Positions 56,520 to 64,000 of a stretch of DNA of 64,000 nucleotides are shown here, one piece after another. The translations under genes and the position numbers were made by a program. This DNA comes from Oceanobacillus jordanicus (lineage in GTDB: Bacteria > Bacillota > Bacilli > Bacillales > Amphibacillaceae), in contig NZ_JAIFZM010000011.1 in assembly GCF_022095695.1 (NCBI RefSeq), positions 1 to 64,000 on the forward strand, given 5' to 3'. The notes under the pieces were generated by a model that was not told the DNA's origin, did not search any database, and saw only the letters and a program-made list of their open reading frames with translations. How positions within the stretch are numbered: position 1 is the first letter of the stretch; each line of letters starts with the position of its first letter.

Positions 56520-58283
56520 TTAAAGGACTCTTGTATGGCCTTTATAGATATCCCCTTTTGTACCATCAACGGTAATTACCTGTCCTTCTGTGATAACATC
56601 AAAGACATCTTTAACACCAACGATAACTGGAATTCCTAGACTTAATCCCACAACAGCTGCGTGTGAGGTTAGTCCTCCTTCTTCTGTTATAATAGCTCCG
56701 GCCTTTTCAATTGCAGGCATCATTTCTCTCTCTGTGCCATATGTTACTAGAATATCTCCATCATCCATCTTATCAATGGCTTCTTGTGAACTTTTTGCAT
56801 GGATAGCTTTACCATAAGCACTGCGTTTTCCAATTCCCTGTCCTTTTGCGATAACGTCCCCAATCACATGTACTTTCAACAGGTTAGTAGTGCCACTTTG
56901 TCCTACAGGAACACCGGCAGTAATAATTACTCTGCTTCCATGTTCTACAACGCCAGTTTCCAATCCTTTTTCGATAGCAATATCAAGCATTTCATCAGTA
57001 GAGTTTGCTTTTTCTCCTGGTACAGCGTGTACTCCCCATACAAGAGAAAGTTGACGTTTTACACGATCTGCAAAAGTTACTGCCACAATTGGTGCTTGCG
57101 GGCGATATTTGGAGATCATTCGTGCAGTATGACCACTTTCCGTAGGAGTAATAATCGCACTCACTGACAGGTTCATTGCTGTATGTGTAACAGATTGACT
57201 AATTGCATCCGTGATTGTCATATCTACATGTTTAGAGCGATCTTTCAGAATTGATTCATGGTTAAGCGCTGTTTCTGCCTTTATTGCGATATTGCTCATT
57301 GTTTGAACAGATTCTACTGGATAAATTCCTGCAGCTGTTTCCCCTGAAAGCATGATTGCATCGGTTCCATCAAAGATTGCATTCGCTACATCGGAAGCTT
57401 CTGCTCTTGTCGGACGAGGGTTTCGTTGCATAGAATCAAGCATTTGTGTTGCGGTGATAACCGGCTTCCCTGCTGTATTACATTTTTTAATTAACTGCTT
57501 TTGTACAAGTGGTACATCTTCAGGAGGTATCTCTACTCCTAAATCACCACGTGCAACCATAAGCCCGTCACTTACTTCCAGGATGCTATCGATATTGTCG
57601 ACACCCTCTTGGTTTTCAATTTTAGGGATAATTTGAATGTGTGAAGCATTGTGGGTATCAAGCAATTCTTTTATCTCAAGAATGTCAGATGGGCGACGAA
57701 CAAAAGATGCTGCGATGAAGTCAACGCCTTGCTCAATACCAAACGTAATATCGTTGGCATCTTTATCTGTAATACCTGGTAAATTCACAGATACATTTGG
57801 AACATTAACACCTTTTTTATTTTTAATTGTTCCTGAATTTAAGGCTTTTGTTCTTAATTCTTTATTATCATGGTCAACACTTAAAACTTCCAATTCAATA
57901 AGTCCATCATCTAATAATATTTTAGAGCCTTCGTGAACATCATTAATCAGACCGCCATAAGTTACCGAGAACCTTTCAGCAGTCCCTTCAAGCTCTTCAT
58001 TCATGGAAACATATACTTCTTCTCCTTGAATAAGCTCTGCTTCTCCATCACGGAATTTCCCAGTGCGGATCTCTGGTCCTTTTGTATCCAATAAAATAGC
58101 TACTGTTTTCCCTGTGTTTTCAGCAGCTTGTCTTATATTTTTAATTCGTGCTCCGTGCTCTTCAAAATCACCGTGGGAAAAATTTAATCTAGCCACGTTC
58201 ATTCCGGATTCAATTAACTGTTCCAGTTTATCAATAGTCTCCGAAGCTGGTCCGATTGTACATACGATTTTTGTGTTTCTCAT
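56520..58283 (-). CDS. pyk: Pyruvate kinase
   Basis: Converts PEP and ADP to pyruvate and ATP. The 587-residue protein has the TIM-barrel core ([13 protein letters not shown] near the start, the metal site region [12 protein letters not shown] and [12 protein letters not shown]) and the extra C-terminal PEP-utiliser-like domain found in Bacillus (about 475-587, with [20 protein letters not shown]). It follows pfkA by 22 bases, forming a glycolytic pair. Confidence 0.97.
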   Translation of the reverse strand: MRNTKIVCTIGPASETIDKLEQLIESGMNVARLNFSHGDFEEHGARIKNIRQAAENTGKTVAILLDTKGPEIRTGKFRDGEAELIQGEEVYVSMNEELEGTAERFSVTYGGLINDVHEGSKILLDDGLIELEVLSVDHDNKELRTKALNSGTIKNKKGVNVPNVSVNLPGITDKDANDITFGIEQGVDFIAASFVRRPSDILEIKELLDTHNASHIQIIPKIENQEGVDNIDSILEVSDGLMVARGDLGVEIPPEDVPLVQKQLIKKCNTAGKPVITATQMLDSMQRNPRPTRAEASDVANAIFDGTDAIMLSGETAAGIYPVESVQTMSNIAIKAETALNHESILKDRSKHVDMTITDAISQSVTHTAMNLSVSAIITPTESGHTARMISKYRPQAPIVAVTFADRVKRQLSLVWGVHAVPGEKANSTDEMLDIAIEKGLETGVVEHGSRVIITAGVPVGQSGTTNLLKVHVIGDVIAKGQGIGKRSAYGKAIHAKSSQEAIDKMDDGDILVTYGTEREMMPAIEKAGAIITEEGGLTSHAAVVGLSLGIPVIVGVKDVFDVITEGQVITVDGTKGDIYKGHTRVL

Positions 58284-58305
58284 TCTAGTTACCTCCTAAA
58301 TGTTC

Positions 58306-59340
<1,035 letters not shown>

Positions 59341-59379
59341 TTAATTATACTGTTTCCACAGTGCTAATGAAAGTAATCA

Positions 59380-59403
59380 GAGGTTGACTTCAAAGTCAAC
59401 CTC
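59380..59403. terminator. Hairpin between accA and pfkA
   Basis: GAGGTTGACTT and AAGTCAACCTC form a perfect 11-bp stem with a tiny loop. There is no clear T run on the minus strand, so it may only attenuate or protect the 3' end of accA. Confidence 0.45.
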
Positions 59404-59442
59404 TTCTAAGTATTATTATTATAACCTAAGAACAGTCCAACC

Positions 59443-60399
59443 TTACAATGTTGTAAAGTCCCCAATTTGCTTATACTTTTCCCAGCGTTTTTCTAACAGT
59501 TCCTCTGGAGTGTATTCTTTCAACATGCTAAGCGATTGTTCAATGACATGGTCCATATAGTCTGCTTGCTGTTCTAGATCTCTATGGGCCCCACCCTTTG
59601 GTTCTGGGATTATATTATCAATAACCTTTAGCTGTTTCAAATCATAGGACGTGATTTTCATTGTTTCAGCAGCTTTTTGTGCTAAGCCGGAATCTTTCCA
59701 TAAAAGGGCGGCTGCTCCTTCTGGGGAAATCACAGAGTATGTAGAATTCTCCAGCATGTGGATATGATCTCCTACCCCAAGGGCAAGTGCGCCACCACTT
59801 CCTCCTTCACCTATCACAATACATATAATCGGAACTTTAAGCCCGGCCATCTCCATAAGGTTTCTGGCGATAGCTTCACTTTGACCACGTTCTTCTGCAG
59901 CTTTTCCTGGATAAGCACCTTTTGTATCAATAAAGCAAATGATCGGTCGGTTAAATTTCTCCGCCTGCTTCATGTGCCTTAGTGCTTTTCTATAGCCTTC
60001 AGGATGCGGCATACCAAAATTACGTCTTATGTTTTCCTTTGTATCTTTTCCTCGTTGATGGCCAATGACGGTAACAGGACGGTCCTTATAATACGCGATA
60101 CCTGCTACAATTGCTTCGTCATCACCAAATAAACGATCGCCGTGAAACTCAATAAAATTACGGAATAGTTTTTCTATATAATCTAGCGTTGTGGGCCTGT
60201 CTTGATGACGTGCCATTTGTACACGCTGCCATGGTTTAAGATTTCCATATATATCATCTTCAAGAACGGACAATCTTTTTTCCAAAGTACTTATTTCTTC
60301 TGATAAGTCAATCTCACTATCCTTCGTGAAATTTTTTAGCTCGGCAATTTTTTCCTTTAAGTTAACAATTGGTTTTTCAAATTCCATCACTTGCTTCAC
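59443..60399 (-). CDS. accA: Acetyl-CoA carboxylase carboxyltransferase alpha subunit
   Basis: With AccD it transfers the carboxyl group from biotin to acetyl-CoA to make malonyl-CoA. The 318-residue protein has an N-terminal coiled coil (about 1-55) and the crotonase-like core with [10 protein letters not shown] and the [14 protein letters not shown] segment. The start is GTG at 60399, overlapping the accD stop in a GTGA arrangement, so the two subunits are translationally coupled in equal amounts. Confidence 0.95.
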   Translation of the reverse strand: MKQVMEFEKPIVNLKEKIAELKNFTKDSEIDLSEEISTLEKRLSVLEDDIYGNLKPWQRVQMARHQDRPTTLDYIEKLFRNFIEFHGDRLFGDDEAIVAGIAYYKDRPVTVIGHQRGKDTKENIRRNFGMPHPEGYRKALRHMKQAEKFNRPIICFIDTKGAYPGKAAEERGQSEAIARNLMEMAGLKVPIICIVIGEGGSGGALALGVGDHIHMLENSTYSVISPEGAAALLWKDSGLAQKAAETMKITSYDLKQLKVIDNIIPEPKGGAHRDLEQQADYMDHVIEQSLSMLKEYTPEELLEKRWEKYKQIGDFTTL

Positions 60400-61256
60400 G
60401 AAATTTCGCCGCCTTCCTTATGCATGTCAAGTAGCGTAATAAATAGGGTTTTCATCTCTTGACGATGAACCACCTTATCCAACTGGCCATGCTTTAATTG
60501 GAATTCAGCCGTTTGGAAGTCATCTGGCAATTTCTCCCTTATCGTTTGTTCAATGATTCTTCTCCCGGCAAACCCAATGAGTGCACCTGGTTCAGCAAAG
60601 TTATAATCTCCCAGTGAGGCAAAGCTTGCTGAAACACCTCCTGTTGTCGGGTGAGTCATAACGGAAATCATTAAACCACCTGCGTCGCTGAATCGCTTGA
60701 TTGCAATAGATGTTTTGGTCATTTGCATTAGACTAAGAACACCTTCCTGCATTCTGGCCCCACCAGAAGCAGCAAAGATGATAAACGGAAGAGATTCTTC
60801 TCTAGCATTTTCAATCGCTCTTGCAATCTTTTCACCTATTACAGAACCCATGCTTCCCATGCGAAAGCTTGAATCCATTACAGCTACTGCTGCTGGCTGG
60901 CCGTCAATAAAACCTTTTCCAGTTATAACGCCTTCGTTCAAACCTGTTTTCAAGCGGTCCTTTTCCATTTTTTCATCGTAGCCTGGAAATTGTAAAGGAT
61001 TGCTTGTAATTAAATCTTTATCCCATTCTTGAAAAGATTCCATATCAAAGAGGCACTCAATTCTATCCCATGCTAATAGTGGGTGATGATGACCGCAGTT
61101 AGGGCAGACATTTAAGTTTTTCTTCATCTCTTTACGGTAAAAAATCTTATGACACCCATCGCATTTTTGCATTAAACCTTCCGGCACATCTGTTTTCGCC
61201 TGGTGATTTGGAATGGTTGCATATTTCTTTCGCTTGCCAAAAAGATCTTTAAGCAA
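60396..61256 (-). CDS. accD: Acetyl-CoA carboxylase carboxyltransferase beta subunit
   Basis: The zinc-bearing partner of AccA. The start is TTG at 61256: AAGGAGG lies seven bases upstream, and the N-terminus ([12 protein letters not shown]) then matches other Bacillus AccD proteins. The upstream in-frame ATG (61292) lacks a ribosome site. The 286-residue product has a zinc ribbon (C32, C35, C51, C54) and the carboxyltransferase core with [11 protein letters not shown] and [12 protein letters not shown]. It is coupled to accA. Confidence 0.93.
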   Translation of the reverse strand: MLKDLFGKRKKYATIPNHQAKTDVPEGLMQKCDGCHKIFYRKEMKKNLNVCPNCGHHHPLLAWDRIECLFDMESFQEWDKDLITSNPLQFPGYDEKMEKDRLKTGLNEGVITGKGFIDGQPAAVAVMDSSFRMGSMGSVIGEKIARAIENAREESLPFIIFAASGGARMQEGVLSLMQMTKTSIAIKRFSDAGGLMISVMTHPTTGGVSASFASLGDYNFAEPGALIGFAGRRIIEQTIREKLPDDFQTAEFQLKHGQLDKVVHRQEMKTLFITLLDMHKEGGEIS

Positions 61257-61384
61257 GGTAATTCCTCCTTTTTCAACACCACTTGGCATCATACCATTTT
61301 CTTGTCAAGTGCTTGTGCCGAGCTTGCTCAGCTTTATGAACGTCTTTAATAGAATTCAAATCGTTTATAAAAAATATAATAAAA

Positions 61385-62020
61385 TTATTCAAATTGATCG
61401 TCGTCTTGTACTGCGAGTGACTCGAATAAAGGCTCAATTAACTCATAATTTTTCGTTGAATACAGCTGTACTAGCTCTATGTAAAATACTTTGCTGTAAT
61501 ATAGCTTGTTAATCGTATGGGAGAATTCTTCCATTAACTGCCAAACCCTGGCTAGCAATAGGTTCTCCGACTTTGTAAATAAATATTTAAAGAAAGCAAC
61601 ATGCCGGTCGTTTGGTCCCATGACTGGATCATAAAGTAACTGTTCGAGTTTGTCCAAATCCTGTACATTCATGCGGCTAAACGCCAGTTTTGCCGCTTCC
61701 TTCTCAAGTATTTTCTTGGCTAGATACAAGTCCTCCCTTGTTCTTGCCTCTTTTAAAATGAATGATGATAATAGCTCTACAGTTTGATAGGGTCGATACG
61801 TACTAAGAAACGTACCTTCCCCCCTTTTTGTCTCGATTAGACCAAGCAGTTCCATTGCTCGCAATGCTTCCCTTACGGAGGATCTGCCTGCCTGCAGTGT
61901 ATCAGCTAGCTCTCTTTCTGAAGGAAGTTTATCACCGGGCATTAAGTGTTGTTGATCAATGTATTGACGTATTTCCTGCAACACGCCCTGGTATACCTTT
62001 TGCTTCGATGACATAGCCAC
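61385..62020 (-). CDS. GntR-family regulator, FadR subfamily
   Basis: A 211-residue regulator with an N-terminal winged helix (about 8-75, with PSERELADTLQAGRSSVREA and GEGTF) of the PdhR/LldR type and a C-terminal helical ligand domain (about 80-205). The target is unknown, but a perfect TGGTCAGACCA site of the type bound by this subfamily lies at the ytsJ promoter, the next gene upstream in transcription. It probably controls ytsJ and itself, and perhaps accDA, in response to a central metabolite. Confidence 0.85.
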   Translation of the reverse strand: MAMSSKQKVYQGVLQEIRQYIDQQHLMPGDKLPSERELADTLQAGRSSVREALRAMELLGLIETKRGEGTFLSTYRPYQTVELLSSFILKEARTREDLYLAKKILEKEAAKLAFSRMNVQDLDKLEQLLYDPVMGPNDRHVAFFKYLFTKSENLLLARVWQLMEEFSHTINKLYYSKVFYIELVQLYSTKNYELIEPLFESLAVQDDDQFE

Positions 62021-62045
62021 AGACCTGACCCACTCCTTCTACCGC

Positions 62046-63284
62046 CTATTTATTATCTATTTGCGTTAACCTTCTCGTTTTTTCTGCTATTTCTTCTGGG
62101 TCAACTTCAATTCTGGAAACACCAGACTCCATCGCAGCCTGCGCTACTGATTTAGCAACAATTGGTGCCACTCGGGAATCAAATGGTCCAGGGATAACAT
62201 AATCTTCATTGAGTTCTTCTTCGGTAATCAAGGAAGCAATCGCATTAGCAGCAGCTACTTTCATACGCTCATTAATTCGAGTCGCACGAACATCTAAAGC
62301 TCCACGGAAGATCCCCGGGAAAGCCAACACATTATTTACCTGGTTAGGAAAATCAGAACGGCCTGTACCAATTACTCTAGCACCTGCTGCTTTCGCATCT
62401 TCTGGCATAATTTCTGGCTCTGGATTTGCCATGGCAAAAATAATGGCATCATCACTCATTTTACTTACCATTTCTTTTGATAAAGCTCCTGCAACAGAGA
62501 CTCCAATAAAGACATCGGCATCTTCTAGTATTTCTTCTAGACTGCCTTCTTTCTTTTCTTGATTTGTAAAAGTCGCGACGCGTTCTTTAATATCATTCAT
62601 GCCATAGGAACGCCCTTCAAATATAGCCCCACGCGAATCACACATAATCATATTACGTACACCAAAATTATATAAAAGTTTAATAATTGCAATCCCAGCA
62701 GCACCTGCTCCGTTCGCAACGACTTTGATATCGGAGAAACTTTTTCCAACTAGTTTAAGTGCATTAATTAATCCAGCAACTGTTACAATTGCTGTTCCGT
62801 GTTGATCATCATGAAAAATAGGAATGTTCGTTTCCTTCTTTAGCCGGTCTTCAATAATAAAGCAATTCGGTGCGGCGATATCTTCTAAATTAATCCCGCC
62901 AAAGGTTGGCTCCATTAATTTTACTGTTTGAACAATTTCTTCTACATCCTGTGTCGCCAGGCAGATAGGAAATGAATCCACCCCTGCAAAGCTTTTGAAA
63001 AGGACTGATTTCCCTTCCATTACCGGCAATGCAGCTTCTGGTCCAATGTTTCCCAATCCTAATACAGCAGATCCGTCACTGACTACTGCAACCATGTTCC
63101 CTTTCATTGTGTAATCATAGACTGTTTCCTTGCGATCATAGATTTCCTTACAAGGTTCAGCTACACCTGGAGAATAGGCCAAACTAAGTTCCTCTGCATT
63201 TGTAACAGGTACCTTAGATTGGGTAGTAAGCTTCCCTTTGTTCACTTTGTGCATATGCAATGCTTCGTCTCTTAAGCTTGCCAT
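62046..63284 (-). CDS. ytsJ: NAD(P)-dependent malic enzyme (YtsJ-like)
   Basis: Decarboxylates malate to pyruvate; YtsJ of B. subtilis is the NADP form and supplies NADPH. The 412-residue short-type enzyme has the AYSPGVAEPC tyrosine segment, catalytic lysine in VMEGKSVLFKSFAG, metal ligands in NLEDIAAPNCF and the HDDQHGTAIV signature, then the Rossmann GAGAAGIAIIKL. The cofactor cannot be told safely from sequence. It lies 25 bases before the GntR gene and has its own promoter. Confidence 0.92.
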   Translation of the reverse strand: MASLRDEALHMHKVNKGKLTTQSKVPVTNAEELSLAYSPGVAEPCKEIYDRKETVYDYTMKGNMVAVVSDGSAVLGLGNIGPEAALPVMEGKSVLFKSFAGVDSFPICLATQDVEEIVQTVKLMEPTFGGINLEDIAAPNCFIIEDRLKKETNIPIFHDDQHGTAIVTVAGLINALKLVGKSFSDIKVVANGAGAAGIAIIKLLYNFGVRNMIMCDSRGAIFEGRSYGMNDIKERVATFTNQEKKEGSLEEILEDADVFIGVSVAGALSKEMVSKMSDDAIIFAMANPEPEIMPEDAKAAGARVIGTGRSDFPNQVNNVLAFPGIFRGALDVRATRINERMKVAAANAIASLITEEELNEDYVIPGPFDSRVAPIVAKSVAQAAMESGVSRIEVDPEEIAEKTRRLTQIDNK

Positions 63285-63327
63285 ATTAGATTATCGCTCC
63301 TTTGTTAGCAGTAGAAATTGCCGTAAA

Positions 63328-63340
63328 GTGGTCAGACCAC
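63328..63340. promoter_or_regulatory. GntR/PdhR-type operator at the ytsJ promoter
   Basis: GTGGTCAGACCAC is a perfect 13-bp inverted repeat containing the TGGTnnnACCA core used by the FadR/PdhR subfamily. It lies about 7-19 bases past the predicted transcription start. Confidence 0.7.
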
Positions 63341-63353
63341 CCTTAACCATTAC

Positions 63354-63381
63354 ATTATAACAGATGGTAAAACTCTGTAAA
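63354..63381 (-). promoter_or_regulatory. SigA promoter of ytsJ-gntR
   Basis: TTTACA (63381-63376) and an extended -10 (TG then TATAAT, 63359-63354) are spaced 16 bases on the minus strand. Confidence 0.7.
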
Positions 63382-63388
63382 GTATAGT

Positions 63389-64000
63389 TTATTTTGCTGA
63401 TTTGTCGAGTACAATATTTTCATCGCCAAAATATTGTTTTAAAGCTTGTACGCATTTGTACGAGGGATCTACAAAGTATTCACTATCAAGCTTGTAAGAT
63501 TTTCGTTGTTTTTGCCGAAAGACAATGATGGGTACAGCACCGGGGTGCTCCTTCACAATTTCCCGGATAGCTTTTAAGTCTTCCTCATTTTCCTCGCCCG
63601 TTGTACGGATAAATAGTCGTTCTTCTTTCTCCGTTTTCTCTAATGCTACTTCTTCGAAAGACGTTAAGTTACTTAGCAGTAATTGCTTCGTTCCATTCCG
63701 CTCCTCCACTCTTCCTTTAACCATAACCACATTCTCTTCTTCCATTAATTTCATAGAGTTTCGATATAGCTCTGGAAACGCAACTGCATCCATGTCGCCC
63801 GTTTCATCATTAAGCGTAAGAAATGCCATATTTTCTCCACGCTTCGTGCGGATTGTTTTGATGCGTTGAATCATCACGGTACACTGTATTTCTTTTTTAG
63901 CTTCTAGAGCTAATGCAGCAGAAATAGACAAATAACCATTTCTCCTCAGCGAATCCCTGTAGGTATGTAGAGGATGGCTGGATATATAAATTCCAAGAAG
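63389..64000 (-). CDS. dnaE: DNA polymerase III alpha subunit DnaE, 3' part
   Basis: The C-terminal 203 codons of DnaE, the error-prone lagging-strand polymerase of Firmicutes. The frame stays open to the window edge and begins LLGIYISSHPL, the conserved segment before the OB domain. The OB fold follows (about residues 40-125 of this part, with MAFLTLNDETGDMDAVAFP). The polymerase and PHP domains lie beyond the edge. Position upstream of ytsJ matches B. subtilis. Confidence 0.92.
   Translation of the reverse strand, partial: LLGIYISSHPLHTYRDSLRRNGYLSISAALALEAKKEIQCTVMIQRIKTIRTKRGENMAFLTLNDETGDMDAVAFPELYRNSMKLMEEENVVMVKGRVEERNGTKQLLLSNLTSFEEVALEKTEKEERLFIRTTGEENEEDLKAIREIVKEHPGAVPIIVFRQKQRKSYKLDSEYFVDPSYKCVQALKQYFGDENIVLDKSAK

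Overview
The window is a chromosomal segment of a low-GC, spore-forming member of the Bacillaceae. Evidence: gene order follows the Bacillus subtilis blocks ysmA-sdhBAC, uvrC-trxA-etfAB-fadBR-lcfA, mutS2-polX-zapA-rnhC-pheTS-ysgA-sspI, ysdC-ysdB-ysdA-rplT-rpmI-infC, thrS-ytxC-dnaI-dnaB-nrdR-speD-gapB, and coaE-mutM-polA-phoRP-mdh-icd-citZ-ytvI-fxsA-pyk-pfkA-accAD-ytsJ-dnaE. SspI marks a spore former. Several B. subtilis genes are missing from this order (lysC, ytaF, ytwI). The species cannot be named from the sequence; a Virgibacillus/Oceanobacillus-type genome would fit. There are no rRNA or tRNA genes, complete insertion sequences, prophage genes or CRISPR arrays.

Layout. 1-6.9 kb: thioesterase ysmA, succinate dehydrogenase sdhCAB, yslB, uvrC, trxA. 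7-12.7 kb: fatty-acid beta-oxidation (lcfA, fadR, fadB, etfB, etfA), with a FadR operator on the fadR promoter, then a 27-residue membrane ORF and yshE. 12.7-24 kb: mutS2, polX, yshB, zapA, rnhC, pheTS behind a T-box, ysgA, sspI. 24.4-29.8 kb is the most accessory-looking part: a four-gene operon (membrane-anchored protein, two ABC-2 permeases, one ATPase) and a lytic transglycosylase. 30-38 kb: ysdC, dut, SigW-controlled ysdB, a TVP38-family protein, ysdA, the infC-rpmI-rplT operon with an L20-type leader, thrS behind a T-box, ytxC. 38.4-50.2 kb: primosome genes dnaI/dnaB with nrdR, speD with a structured leader, gapB, coaE, mutM, polA, phoRP. 50.5-64 kb: a MaoC-fold hydratase, the TCA block citZ-icd-mdh, ytvI, fxsA, pfkA-pyk, ytsJ-gntR-accD-accA, and the 3' end of dnaE.

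Functionally this is mostly housekeeping: central carbon metabolism (TCA, glycolysis/gluconeogenesis, malic enzyme, malonyl-CoA synthesis, beta-oxidation), DNA repair and replication initiation, translation, and phosphate sensing. Nearly all genes lie on the minus strand. The plus-strand exceptions are yslB, rnhC, sspI, the ABC operon, the transglycosylase, ysdB and ytvI.

The main interest lies between the genes: a 145-bp structured repeat present twice in the same orientation; a second ~48-bp repeat next to two terminators; a GC-rich structured element between etfA and trxA; an unassigned structured leader at the 5' end of the speD mRNA; a perfect GntR/PdhR-type operator at the ytsJ promoter that probably belongs to the GntR gene two steps down the same cluster; an AUU start codon for infC; and predicted FadR, CcpN, CcpA, PhoP and SigW sites.
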